Shown in pieces: positions 26,403 through 35,398 of a stretch of DNA of 64,000 bases. The stretch is from NCBI RefSeq assembly GCF_021545335.1, contig NZ_CP089312.1:1674001-1738000 (forward strand), read 5' to 3'. Below the pieces are notes generated by a model. The model had not been told where the DNA came from. It worked only from the letters and a program-made list of their open reading frames with translations, and did no database searches. Numbering within the stretch: position 1 is the stretch's first letter; each line of letters opens with the position of its first letter. Origin of the DNA: Streptomyces sp. GQFP. Its GTDB lineage: Bacteria; Actinomycetota; Actinomycetes; Streptomycetales; Streptomycetaceae. The translations under genes and the position numbers were made by a program.

Positions 26403-27614
26403 TCAGAGTGTTGGCAGGCCGAGCGCGATGATCGTGGACGACAGTCCCTGCCAGGTGCGTACGTCCCAATCCGTGAGTTGCTGCCAGCGCTGCAGGCGGT
26501 ACTTCACGGTGTTCGGATGTACGTGCAGGACGCGGGCGGTCGCGCTGAGCGAGAAGCCGTTCTCGGCGAATCTGAGCACTGTCTCCGCCAGGTCGGGGTG
26601 TTGTCGCGCGGCCTCTCTGCGCGGCTCGAGCAGCACCGCGAAGCGTTGCGCGGTGGGCGCCAGGGTGGCGAGCAGCCAGTGGTCGGCAAAGGACTTCACC
26701 TGTCCCGGATCCGTCAGCGGCAGCGCCGCTCTCGCGTCCGCCATGCTCATCGCGGCGCCGGGGAGCCCGGTCCGCAGCAGGCCGACGCCGAAGCTCGCAT
26801 CAGGGTTCTGCCGCTGGGCCGCTTCGACCACGGCCTGCGGCGAGATGTCCTGGACCAGGGCGATCATGAGGTTGCCGCGGGTCGCGCAGCGCAGCGTGCC
26901 CGGCCACCGGCGGTGCCGCAGATCCATCATGCGCTCGTCGGTCCAGGCCTCGGCCGGTGAGCACAGAGCCTGGAACTCGCCTGCCGGATCGAAAGTGAGG
27001 GCGGCGGCCAGTTGCTCGAGGTCGACGCCCGCGGGCGCGGGCGCGGCGGTGGCAAGGCCGTCGAGGAACTGGTGGGTCAGCCGCAGGAGCGTGGCATCGG
27101 CGGCGCGGACGGCGACGCCGTACGCCTCGGCGGCCGCACTGCTGGAATGCTGCACCCACGTCCAGACCATCCCGACGATCGAGACGAGTTGCGCGACGAC
27201 ACGGGTGTCGTGCGACTGGGCACGAGCGAGCAGCACGTTCCACATCTCACGGTAGCCGACGTGGTAGGCCTCGACGAGGGCGTGCAACGGCAGGCCGGTG
27301 GCGGCGCGTTCGGCTCCGAGTGCGTGCGCGGCATCGACCTCTTCGCGGGTGGGCGAGCGGCGTGCGGCCACGCCGGTCAGCAGTCCCTGGTAATGGCGGG
27401 TGACGTCGCGTTCCTGCTGATCGCGGTCCACGATCTGATAGCTCGGGATTTCGAACCGTATGCGGTCGACGATATCCGGGATCACCGTGGGCAGTTCTGC
27501 GGCGAGTGATTCGCAGAGTTCGACGACGGGCTGCCACGTCGCGGGGGTGTCGGGCTGCGCCCCGGCCCCCTCGGTCACAGACTCCACCATCGCCCCTCCC
27601 GATGTGGATTTCAT
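26403..27614 (-). CDS. PucR/CdaR-family transcriptional regulator
   Basis: 403 residues from ATG 27614; an ATG at 27590 behind GGGAGGGG is equally possible. The N-terminal half (LCESLAAELPTVIPDIVDRI, HALVEAYHVGYREMW) is an RsbR-like helical sensor. The C-terminus LAETVLRFAENGFSLSATAR with HVHPNTVKYRLQRW is the PucR HTH. It is divergent from the amino acid dehydrogenase 230 bp away, with a palindrome between them, so it probably activates the adjacent cluster rather than the purine genes. Confidence 0.85.
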   Translation of the reverse strand: MKSTSGGAMVESVTEGAGAQPDTPATWQPVVELCESLAAELPTVIPDIVDRIRFEIPSYQIVDRDQQERDVTRHYQGLLTGVAARRSPTREEVDAAHALGAERAATGLPLHALVEAYHVGYREMWNVLLARAQSHDTRVVAQLVSIVGMVWTWVQHSSSAAAEAYGVAVRAADATLLRLTHQFLDGLATAAPAPAGVDLEQLAAALTFDPAGEFQALCSPAEAWTDERMMDLRHRRWPGTLRCATRGNLMIALVQDISPQAVVEAAQRQNPDASFGVGLLRTGLPGAAMSMADARAALPLTDPGQVKSFADHWLLATLAPTAQRFAVLLEPRREAARQHPDLAETVLRFAENGFSLSATARVLHVHPNTVKYRLQRWQQLTDWDVRTWQGLSSTIIALGLPTL

Positions 27615-27695
27615 AGTGATCTCTCTCGCGATTGTATGGCAGCTTCCTGTGACCACGCGTCGACGAGAGCCGATCAAGAACACGCACGCTGCCTT

Positions 27696-27712
27696 TTTGT
27701 GAACTTCGCAAA
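27696..27712. promoter_or_regulatory. Inverted repeat between the PucR-type gene and the dehydrogenase
   Basis: TTTGTGAACTTCGCAAA matches its reverse complement at 14 of 16 non-central positions. It lies between the divergent starts, making it a good operator candidate for the PucR-family regulator. Confidence 0.5.
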
Positions 27713-27843
27713 GACAACACCGGGAAGTTCTCGGATTCGGTTCTGGTCCCGCGGACCGGTCGTCGGCAGGCTGGACAGCGGACGGCGCGGAGGCCCGGTC
27801 CCCAGCGGGTGGGCCGAAAGCATCTGGGTGCACTGGAGGACGC

Positions 27844-28911
27844 GTGGAGACTCCGAGGGAGTTCAGTCATGAATCGGTCGTGATGCGACGCGGGCGGCGG
27901 AGCCGGCTGCCGATCGTCGTCGCCGTGCACTCCACCGCTCTCGGCCGTGCGGTCGGCGGCTGCCGGATGTGGGCGTACGACAGCTGGGAGAGCGGCCTGT
28001 CCGACGCGCTGCGCCTGTCGGAGGGCATGACCCGCAAATGCGCTGCCGCCGGACTGCCGAACGGCGGCGGCAAGACGGTCGTGGTCGTCCCCGCCGGGCG
28101 GAGCCTCACCGCGGACGAACGCCGCGCGGCGCTGCACGATGTCGGCGACATCGTGGCGGAGTTCGACGGCGCCTACGTGACCGGCCCCGACGCGGGTACC
28201 GGACCGGCCGACATGGCGGTCATCGGCGAACGGACCGAGTACGTGTTCTGCCGCCCGGAGGCCGTCGGCGGCAGCGGTGACCCCTCGCCGTTCACGGCCC
28301 TGGGCGTCGTCGCCGCGCTGCGCTCGACCTGCCTGGCGCTGTTCGGCTCGCCGGACTTGGCGGGCAGGCGATTCGCGGTGGTCGGCCTGGGACACGTCGG
28401 GGAGCAGATCGCCCGGCAGTTGGCGGCTGCGGGAGCCGACCTGGTCCTGAGCGATGTCGACCCGGTGAAGCGCTCGCTCGGCGCGGAACTGGGCGCGGTG
28501 TTCGCCGAACCCGACGCGGCGGCCACCGCCGAGGTGGACGTGCTCGTCCCCGCCGCGCTCGGCGGCCTGCTGACCCGGGATCTGGTGGCGCGACTTCGAT
28601 GCGGCGCGGTCGCGGGCGCGGCCAACAACCAACTGGCCGATCCCGGCGTGGCGGAGTTGTTGCGGGAGCGCGAGATCCTCTGGGCCCCCGACTACATCGC
28701 CAACGCCGGAGGTGTCGTCAACGCGGTCTCACGCGAAGTCCTCGGCGACGAACCGGCGGAGGCGGTCAAGCGCATCGAGTCGATCGCCGACACCCTGACC
28801 GGCCTGTTCGAGACGGCCGCGCGCACGAGGATCACCACAGCGCGGGCCGCCGACGACCTCGCGCGCCGGCGGCTGGCCGTACCGGTTCCCACCGCGCCGG
28901 AACCGGCATGA
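27844..28911 (+). CDS. Glu/Leu/Phe/Val-type amino acid dehydrogenase
   Basis: 355 residues from a GTG behind GGAGG. The catalytic domain has GGCRMWAYDSWE, the substrate lysine in GMTRKCAAAGLPNGGGKTVVV and the aspartate region YVTGPDAGTGPADM. The NAD domain has VVGLGHVGEQIARQLAAAGA. It resembles Streptomyces valine dehydrogenases and phenylalanine dehydrogenases. It could deaminate tyrosine/phenylalanine to the 2-oxo acid used by hydroxymandelate synthase, or reductively aminate an arylglyoxylate to an arylglycine. The stop overlaps the MFS start (ATGA). Confidence 0.88.
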   Translation: METPREFSHESVVMRRGRRSRLPIVVAVHSTALGRAVGGCRMWAYDSWESGLSDALRLSEGMTRKCAAAGLPNGGGKTVVVVPAGRSLTADERRAALHDVGDIVAEFDGAYVTGPDAGTGPADMAVIGERTEYVFCRPEAVGGSGDPSPFTALGVVAALRSTCLALFGSPDLAGRRFAVVGLGHVGEQIARQLAAAGADLVLSDVDPVKRSLGAELGAVFAEPDAAATAEVDVLVPAALGGLLTRDLVARLRCGAVAGAANNQLADPGVAELLREREILWAPDYIANAGGVVNAVSREVLGDEPAEAVKRIESIADTLTGLFETAARTRITTARAADDLARRRLAVPVPTAPEPA

Positions 28912-30098
28912 ACCCCCGGATCTACGTGCTGGCCCTGGCCACCTTCACCGTCGGCACCGAGGGCTATGTCATCGCCGGCGTACTGCCGGCGGTCGCGCAC
29001 TCCATGAACGTGTCCGTATCGGTGTGCGGACAGCTGGTCACGGTCTTCGCGCTGGTCTACGCCCTGGCCGGGCCGCCACTGATCGGCGCGTTCCGGAGGG
29101 TGCCGCCGAAGTCGGTGCTGATCTGGGCCATGCTCGTTTTCGCGCTCAGCAACGCCCTCGCGGCGTGCGCACTCGACTATGCCGTGCTCGCCGCGGCGCG
29201 CGTGCTGGCCGCGGCGAGCGCGGCCCTGCTGGCCGGGCCGGCCGCCGCGGCGGCGGCCGCGCTGTGCCGGCCGCAGGACATGCCCAACGCGATCGCGGTC
29301 ACCGCCAGCGGCAACGCGCTGGCGCTCACCCTGGGCGCGCCGCTCGGCACCTTGATCGGCGGACTGTTCGGCTGGCGGGGTACGTTCCTGTTCGTCACGA
29401 TCCTGGCGCTGACGACCGCGCTGATACTGGCGGTCCTGCTGCCGACGGTGCCGGCGGCTCCCCTCGGCAGCGGCCGGACCCAACTGCTGCACAGCCCGGC
29501 CGTCCGGTGGAGTCTGCTGACCACCTTCGGGGTCTTCCTCGCCGCGTACTGCACCTACACGTATCTCGCGCCGATCGTCGAGCGGGCGACCAGGATGGGA
29601 AGCCAGGGTGTCGCGGCGCTGATGATCGTCTTCGGCGCGGGCGCGTTCCTGGCCGGGCGCACGATCGGCAACATCCTGATCAAGGTGCCCGTGGCGCGGG
29701 TGCTGCGCGTGGCTCTCTCGCTGATGGCCCTGCTCCTCGCGACCATCGCCGTCGGCACCGCCTGGCATCCCCGCGCCGTCGCGGAGATCGCCGCGTTTCC
29801 GGTGCTGTTCTGCCTGGGTGCCGCCTGGTGCTGCGGCGGGATCTCCCAGCAGACCCGGATCGCCGCCCTGGCGCCCTCGCAGCGGTCCCAGGCACTGGGG
29901 CTGCACTTCTCCGTGCAGTTCCTGGGCGTCGCCGTCGGCGGCGCCGTCGGCGGGCTCGCCCTGTCGACGGGAGGACCGGTGGCCATTCCGGCCCTGTCCG
30001 CGCTGATCGCGTGTGTGTCACTGCTCTCCGTGCGGCATACCGTCTCGGAAACAGCCGGCTCACCGGATCGCGTGGCGCCCGCGACGATCCCGCGGTGA
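28908..30098 (+). CDS. MFS drug/metabolite exporter (DHA1, chloramphenicol-resistance-like)
   Basis: 396 residues with about 12 hydrophobic helices. The first helix FTVGTEGYVIAGVLPAVA and the motif LGAPLGTLIGGLFGWRGTF are typical of the DHA1 proton antiporters that include Streptomyces chloramphenicol exporters and arabinose-type efflux pumps. It is translationally coupled to the dehydrogenase. Location suggests export of, or self-resistance to, the product of the cluster. Confidence 0.85.
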   Translation: MNPRIYVLALATFTVGTEGYVIAGVLPAVAHSMNVSVSVCGQLVTVFALVYALAGPPLIGAFRRVPPKSVLIWAMLVFALSNALAACALDYAVLAAARVLAAASAALLAGPAAAAAAALCRPQDMPNAIAVTASGNALALTLGAPLGTLIGGLFGWRGTFLFVTILALTTALILAVLLPTVPAAPLGSGRTQLLHSPAVRWSLLTTFGVFLAAYCTYTYLAPIVERATRMGSQGVAALMIVFGAGAFLAGRTIGNILIKVPVARVLRVALSLMALLLATIAVGTAWHPRAVAEIAAFPVLFCLGAAWCCGGISQQTRIAALAPSQRSQALGLHFSVQFLGVAVGGAVGGLALSTGGPVAIPALSALIACVSLLSVRHTVSETAGSPDRVAPATIPR

Positions 30099-30148
30099 TC
30101 ACCGCGCGGGAGTGAGCAGCGGATCGGCCCAGCCCGGAGGGTTACTCG

Positions 30149-30176
30149 GAAGCGCCTTCACACGTGGAGGCGCTTC
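30149..30176. terminator. Hairpin between exporter and hydroxymandelate synthase
   Basis: Nine-base arms GAAGCGCCT/AGGCGCTTC with a 10-base loop. It likely ends the dehydrogenase-exporter transcript, so the downstream operon should have its own promoter. Confidence 0.7.
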
Positions 30177-30463
30177 TCTGCTTGTCCACATGTTCGCCTC
30201 ACCAGGACGGGCGCCCCGGGAAAGTTCGACGAAATCCACAGAATACCGAGCCTCAGATTTGCGAGAATTGCAATCGACGATTCCGAATTACCTGCTCAGC
30301 GCGCACTAGATGTGTCATGAAACATGGATTCAATCTCGCGCCCGTCGCGCCGCCTAATGTGGCCGTTGTCAAGCCTCCCGAGGGAACGGTAAGTTCGAGT
30401 TGAGCAAGCAACTTCGAAGCCCCGTCTGATTTCGGTTGACTTCAATGCGTTTGGAGAACTGCC
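30177..30463 (+). promoter_or_regulatory. AT-rich promoter region of the hydroxymandelate operon
   Basis: This gene-free stretch of about 290 bases is clearly more AT-rich than its neighbours, with runs such as GAATTGCAATCG and GATGTGTCATGAAACATGG. The latter includes TGTCATGAAACA, a partial palindrome. It ends with GGAGAA seven bases before the ATG. The promoter must lie here; I cannot fix the -10/-35 boxes. Confidence 0.5.
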
Positions 30464-31549
30464 ATGCATGCGTTGCGTGATGCTCGGTTGGATCACGTCG
30501 AGTTCTATGTCGGAGACATTGACGCGACCGTCGAGGATCTTGTCTCGAAATACGCCTTCGAGATAGCGGGAACGTCGAGCACGAGCGTCCGGTCCCACCG
30601 CTCGATCGCGTTAAGGCAAGGGAACATCGTGCTCTTGGTCACCCAGGGGCTGACCGATGGTTCCCCGGTGTCCACGTGGGTCCGCACCCACGGCGACGGC
30701 GTGGCCAACATCTGGCTGCGCACGCCGTCGGTCCGTACGGCCTTCGAGGAGGCCGTGGCCAACGGCGCCGAAGCCGTGCTTCAGCCGGTCGAGCGCGCCG
30801 GTGTGCCGGTCGCCGGCTTCGGCGCGTTCGGCGACGTCCGGCACGGCCTGGTCGAACGCCCGGACGATGCAGAACCCGGGCAACTGCCGCCGGGCATCGT
30901 CCCGGCACAGGAGTCCGCGTCGCAGGCACCCGCGGAGTTCGCGGAGTTCGGCGTACTCGACCACTTCGCCTACCTCGTCGGCGCCGGCGACCTTCGGAAC
31001 GCGGTCAAGTTCTATGAATCCGTCCTGGGTTTCTCGGTGATCTTCGAGGACCGGACCATGGTCGGCGGTCAGGGCATGGATTCCCAGGTCGTGCGCAACG
31101 CCGCGGGCGACGTCACCTTCACCATCGTCGAGTCCGCCGCGAAGCCGGGGCAGGCGCTGGACTTCATCGCGGAGTTCGTGCAGAACAACGCCGGGCCCGG
31201 GATCGAGCACATCGCGTTCGGCTGCGCGGACATCGTGACGGCCGTCCAGAAGCTGCGCGGGCGCGGGGTGGACTTCCTCGACACTCCGGGCGCCTACTAC
31301 GACCTGCTGCCCGACCGCATCGGCGGCGTAGCGCGCCACGAACTCGAGCAACTGCGCGGACTGGGCATCCTCGCCGACCGGGACCACGGCGGCGAGCTGT
31401 TCCAGATCTTCACGCACTCCACGCATCCGCGTAACACCTTCTTCTTCGAGGTGATCGAGCGGGTCGGTGCCGAGACCTTCGGCAAGGGCAACGTCAAGGC
31501 GTTGTTCGAGGCGAGGAAGGCGGAGCGGAGCCAGCGGGAGGAACGGTGA
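30464..31549 (+). CDS. hmaS: 4-hydroxymandelate synthase
   Basis: 361 residues, two vicinal-oxygen-chelate halves with iron ligands expected in LDHFAYLVGAGD, GIEHIAFGCAD and the C-terminal FFEVIERVGAETFG. It converts 4-hydroxyphenylpyruvate and O2 to 4-hydroxymandelate. I favour HmaS over homogentisate-forming HPPD because it has GGQGMDSQVV and FTHSTHPRNTFFFE, as in glycopeptide-cluster HmaS, instead of the QDRP motif of HPPD. Leucine 50 is a TTA codon (30611-30613), implying bldA dependence. The next gene overlaps by four bases and encodes the matching oxidase. Confidence 0.88.
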   Translation: MHALRDARLDHVEFYVGDIDATVEDLVSKYAFEIAGTSSTSVRSHRSIALRQGNIVLLVTQGLTDGSPVSTWVRTHGDGVANIWLRTPSVRTAFEEAVANGAEAVLQPVERAGVPVAGFGAFGDVRHGLVERPDDAEPGQLPPGIVPAQESASQAPAEFAEFGVLDHFAYLVGAGDLRNAVKFYESVLGFSVIFEDRTMVGGQGMDSQVVRNAAGDVTFTIVESAAKPGQALDFIAEFVQNNAGPGIEHIAFGCADIVTAVQKLRGRGVDFLDTPGAYYDLLPDRIGGVARHELEQLRGLGILADRDHGGELFQIFTHSTHPRNTFFFEVIERVGAETFGKGNVKALFEARKAERSQREER

Positions 31550-32685
31550 CGGAGGTGACGGAGGCCGGGCAACCGAGTCGGCCGCAGTCCGTGGCCGAGT
31601 TCGCCGACGCGGCCCGCACCGTGATACCGCCCGCATCCTGGGACTTCGTCTCCGGCGGCAGCGGTGCCGAACTGAGCGTGGCCGCCAACCGGCGCGCCTT
31701 CGACAACCTGTACGTGGCGCCGCGGATGCTGCGGGACGTGTCGCACGTGTCGACCGCGTCCCGCCTGGTCGGCACCGAAGCGAGCCTGCCGGTGGCCGTC
31801 GCGCCGATGGCCTACCACGGGCTGGTCCATCCTGAGAGCGAGGCGGCCACCGCGCGCGCGGCGAAGAAGGCGGGCGTGCCGTTCACCGTGGCGATGCTCA
31901 GCGGGACACCGGTGGAGCGCATCGCCGAGTCGGGTGCCGACCTGTGGTTCCAGCTGTACTGGCTGCGGGACCGGGGCGCCACGACGGAACTGGTGAGCCG
32001 GGCCGAAGCCGCGGGCTGCCAGGCGCTCATGCTCACCGTCGACGTGCCCCGGCTGGGCCGCCGCCTCAAGGACCAGCACAACGGCTTCGCACTGCCGCCC
32101 GACGTCTACGCCGCCCACTTCCGCGGCGAGGCCGCGATCGGAGCGCAACGGGCCTCGGCCGAAGGCTCGGCCGTCGCCTCGCACACCACCGAGATGTTCG
32201 ACCCCTCATTGGCGTGGAGCGACATCGAATGGCTGCGGGCGCGCACCCGGCTGCCGCTCGTCGTGAAGGGCGTCCTGACGCGCGAGGACGCCCTCAGGGC
32301 TACACGCGCGGGCGTGGACGCGCTGGTGGTCTCCAATCACGGCGGGCGTCAGCTCGACGGAGCCGTGCCCGCACTCACGGTGCTGCCGGAGATCCGGGCC
32401 GCGGTGGGGGACACGGTGGAGGTACTCGTCGACGGCGGCGTCCGATCAGGGGCAGACGTACTCAAAGCCCTGGCTCGCGGCGCCGACGGCGTCCTGCTGG
32501 GGCGGCCGGTCCTCTACGGGCTCGCCGTCGGCGGCGAGTCGGGCGTCGACGCCGTGCTGTCACTGCTGCGCGAGGAACTCGAGACGGATCTCGCCCTGTC
32601 CGGCTGCCGTACCGTCGGCGAGGCCGCCCACCTGACCACGTACGAATTCAGCGCTTCCAGCAGTACGGGGACTGCACCATGGTGA
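31546..32685 (+). CDS. hmo: Hydroxymandelate oxidase
   Basis: 379 residues of the FMN-dependent alpha-hydroxy acid oxidase family. The FVSGGSGAELSVAANR start, LYVAPRMLRDVSHV, LTVDVPRLGRRLKD, the active-site VVSNHGGRQLDGA and LVDGGVRSGADVLKAL are all present and close to Hmo of glycopeptide clusters. It oxidises 4-hydroxymandelate to 4-hydroxybenzoylformate with release of H2O2. It overlaps hmaS upstream and the prephenate-like gene downstream. Confidence 0.9.
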   Translation: MTEVTEAGQPSRPQSVAEFADAARTVIPPASWDFVSGGSGAELSVAANRRAFDNLYVAPRMLRDVSHVSTASRLVGTEASLPVAVAPMAYHGLVHPESEAATARAAKKAGVPFTVAMLSGTPVERIAESGADLWFQLYWLRDRGATTELVSRAEAAGCQALMLTVDVPRLGRRLKDQHNGFALPPDVYAAHFRGEAAIGAQRASAEGSAVASHTTEMFDPSLAWSDIEWLRARTRLPLVVKGVLTREDALRATRAGVDALVVSNHGGRQLDGAVPALTVLPEIRAAVGDTVEVLVDGGVRSGADVLKALARGADGVLLGRPVLYGLAVGGESGVDAVLSLLREELETDLALSGCRTVGEAAHLTTYEFSASSSTGTAPW

Positions 32686-33224
32686 AGCAGGACGTCATCA
32701 AGACGCTCGGTCCGTCGGGGACGGACGCGCACGCGGAGGCCGTGCGCATCGGGGGCGAGAACATCAAGCTTTTCCCCTCCTTTCGTGCCGCCATCGACGA
32801 TTCCGAGACACACGGCGGCAGGGCGCTGGTCGCCGCCGGGTATCTGGACATGAGCAACGGATCAGTGGTCGACTCCTGGGTCGATCTTCATTTCAGCAAG
32901 CTGCGATCGATGGCGATGGTCGGGGTCTGGGAATCGCCGACCAAGCCCATGTGCGTCGCGGTCCATTCGGAGTTCTCCGGCGAGATCGCGGACATCCGCT
33001 CGGCGGCGTCACACCCGGCCACCCTGCAGTTCGTGCGCGAGCACATGCCGGTCGACGTGACGGTCTCGACGGTGCGGGCGAAACCGGAGGCGGCACGGCT
33101 GGTGAGCGAGCAGGTCGTCGATGCCTGTATCGGATCGGTGGACGTCGTCGAATCCATCGAGAATCTGAAGATCTTGAAGAAGCTGGAGGCGACAATGGTG
33201 TGGTGCCTTTATGAGCATCGCTGA
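32679..33224 (+). CDS. Prephenate dehydratase-fold protein, BacA-like
   Basis: 181 residues. TLGPSGTDAHAEA at the N-terminus is the prephenate dehydratase signature, and SAASHPATLQFVREHM with ACIGSVDVVESIENLKIL follows the family's second lobe. There is no ACT regulatory domain, and the dehydratase TRF motif is replaced by ENLKILKK. This combination resembles BacA/SalX-type prephenate decarboxylases more than PheA. Its reaction is unproven: it may make a dihydro-4-hydroxyphenylpyruvate, supply phenylpyruvate, or act on another substrate. It overlaps both neighbours. Confidence 0.7.
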   Translation: MVKQDVIKTLGPSGTDAHAEAVRIGGENIKLFPSFRAAIDDSETHGGRALVAAGYLDMSNGSVVDSWVDLHFSKLRSMAMVGVWESPTKPMCVAVHSEFSGEIADIRSAASHPATLQFVREHMPVDVTVSTVRAKPEAARLVSEQVVDACIGSVDVVESIENLKILKKLEATMVWCLYEHR

Positions 33225-35361
33225 AGTCGCCGCGGACGCGTGGGTCCGGATCGGGGCCCTGCGGGTCGCGCGCGCGTTTCGGGATTTCGTGGAACTGGAG
33301 GCTCTCCCCGGCATCGACGTGGCTGCCGGGGAGTTCTGGGCCGGGTTCGAGCAGCTCATCGACGACCTCGCACCGCACAATCGCGCATTGGTGGACCGGC
33401 GCCGCGAACTGCAGGACAGAGTTGACGCCTGGCACACCGAGCACCGCGGCGAGAACTTCGACGCGGACGCGTATCGCCGGTACCTGACGGAGATCGGCTA
33501 CCTGGTCGCGACACCGGAGCCTTTCACCGTGGACACCGCCGGCGCGGACGCGGAGATCACGCGGATCGCCGGTCCGCAACTGCTGGTGCCGGTGGTCGAC
33601 GAGCCCTTCGCGCTCGAAGGGGTCAACGCCCGGTGGGGGTCGCTGTATCGCACCCTGTACGAGACCGACGTGATCCCTCCGGGCAACGCCGCCGAACGCC
33701 GCGAGGCGGTCATCGACTTCGCTCGGGGCATTCTCGACGTGATGGCGCCGCTCGACGAGGGCTCGCACACGGAATCGACGCGCTACCAAGTCATCGACGG
33801 CGCCTTGCGCGTGCGGTTGTCCGACGGCACGTTCAGCACACTGGCCCCCACGGCGCGGCTGGCCGGATTCCGCGGTGATCCCGCTCGGCCGTCGGTCGTG
33901 CTGATCGAACATCATCACCTGCACGTCGAGATCCGGTTCGACCCGGACGGCGAGTTCGGCCGCCTCGACGCGGCCGGCATCCAGGACGTGGTCCCGGAGT
34001 CCGGGATCAGCACGATCATGGACTTCGAGGACTGTGTCGCCGCCGTGGACGTCGCGGACAAGATCGAGGTCTACCGGGCCTGGTTGCGTCTGATGTGCGG
34101 CAGCTACACCGCGCGGCACGGTGGCGGCGGCATGGATCCCGATCGCCGGTACACCGCTCCGGACGGCGGCCGGATCTCGCTGCCCGGGCGGGCACTGCTG
34201 TTCGCCCGGATCGTCGGGCAGCTGATGACCACGGACGCGATCCTCGACCACGAGGGCGCCGAGGTGCCGGAAGTCATCGTCGACGCCGTGATCGCCACCC
34301 TCGCGGCGCTGCACGACCTGCGGGGCGACACCTCCCGCGTGAACTCCCGTGCCGGCGCGGTGTATCTGGCGGTGCCGAAACTGCACGGGCCGGACGAGTT
34401 CGCCTTCGTCGACGAGCTGTTCGGCCGCGTCGAGCGCCTGCTCGGACTGCCGGATCACACGGTGAAACTCGGGCTGCTGGACGAGGAGCGGCGCACCACC
34501 GTCAACCTGGCGGCGTGCCTGAAGGCGGTCCGGCATCGGGTCGTCTCCACCAACAACGGTCTGCTCGACCGGACCGCCGACGAGATCCACACCTCGATGG
34601 CGGCCGGGCCCATGGTGCCCAAGGCCGCCATGAAGACCCAGCACTGGCAGCTGGCCTACGAGCAGTGGCACGTCGACACCTGCCTGGCCCACGGCCTTCA
34701 GGGCCGGGCACTGATCGGTCTTGGCATGTGGCCCACGCCCGACCGGATGGGCGACCTGTTCGCGTCCAAGATCGGCCAGCTCTCCCTGGGCGCGGGGATG
34801 ACCTGGGTGCCGACCGCCGTCGCCGCGACCCTGCACGCCGCGCACTACCACCAGGTGGACGTCGCCGACGTACAGCGCGAGATCGCGGCGGCCGGACCGC
34901 GCCGTTCGCTCGGCGAGCTCCTGCGCCCGCCTGTCGCCGAGACCAAAACCCTCACCGATCTGCGGACCGAGCTGGACGCCCACTGCTACACCGTTCTCGG
35001 CTACGCGGTGCGCTGGGTCGAGCGCGCCGTCGCCAGTTCCCCGATGCCCGCCTTCGACGGTGTCGTCGTACTCGAAGACCGCGCCACCCTGCGGATGTCG
35101 ACCCAGCTGCTGGCGAACTGGCTGCACCACGACGTGATCACCGTGCGGGACGTGGACGACGGTCTGCGCCGGACGGCGGCGGTCCTCGACGACCGCCTCC
35201 ACGACGAACCGGGATACCGGCCGCTGTTGCGCGCGGGGGAAGCCTCCCTCGCGTGGCAGGCGGCCCGCGAACTGATCACCCGGGGCACGACGGCGCCGAA
35301 CGGCTACACCGAACCGGTGCTGTACCGATTCCGCCGCGAACAGAAGGCCCAGGCAACGTGA
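33211..35361 (+). CDS. Malate synthase G homologue in an aromatic-acid operon
   Basis: 716 residues, close to the 720-740 of GlcB. Residues known to matter in GlcB are kept: the arginine in VNSRAGAVYLAVPKLHGP, the Mg glutamate in LGLLDEERRTTVNL, the aspartate in NGLLDRTADEIHTSM and the base in VVLEDRATLRMSTQLL. It should condense acetyl-CoA with a 2-oxo acid. Glyoxylate is the default, but the operon makes an arylglyoxylate, so an aryl-malate product is possible. The start lies 14 bp inside the preceding gene. The purine pathway has its own malate synthase. Confidence 0.88.
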   Translation: MSIAEVAADAWVRIGALRVARAFRDFVELEALPGIDVAAGEFWAGFEQLIDDLAPHNRALVDRRRELQDRVDAWHTEHRGENFDADAYRRYLTEIGYLVATPEPFTVDTAGADAEITRIAGPQLLVPVVDEPFALEGVNARWGSLYRTLYETDVIPPGNAAERREAVIDFARGILDVMAPLDEGSHTESTRYQVIDGALRVRLSDGTFSTLAPTARLAGFRGDPARPSVVLIEHHHLHVEIRFDPDGEFGRLDAAGIQDVVPESGISTIMDFEDCVAAVDVADKIEVYRAWLRLMCGSYTARHGGGGMDPDRRYTAPDGGRISLPGRALLFARIVGQLMTTDAILDHEGAEVPEVIVDAVIATLAALHDLRGDTSRVNSRAGAVYLAVPKLHGPDEFAFVDELFGRVERLLGLPDHTVKLGLLDEERRTTVNLAACLKAVRHRVVSTNNGLLDRTADEIHTSMAAGPMVPKAAMKTQHWQLAYEQWHVDTCLAHGLQGRALIGLGMWPTPDRMGDLFASKIGQLSLGAGMTWVPTAVAATLHAAHYHQVDVADVQREIAAAGPRRSLGELLRPPVAETKTLTDLRTELDAHCYTVLGYAVRWVERAVASSPMPAFDGVVVLEDRATLRMSTQLLANWLHHDVITVRDVDDGLRRTAAVLDDRLHDEPGYRPLLRAGEASLAWQAARELITRGTTAPNGYTEPVLYRFRREQKAQAT

Positions 35362-35398
35362 TGCGGTCGAACCGACAAGAGCGAGAAAGGGAGACCTC

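Noticed and set aside
30464..31549. Housekeeping HPPD for tyrosine breakdown
   Set aside because: C-terminal motif THPRNTFFFE and coupling to a hydroxymandelate oxidase favour HmaS; HPPD usually has QDRP here.
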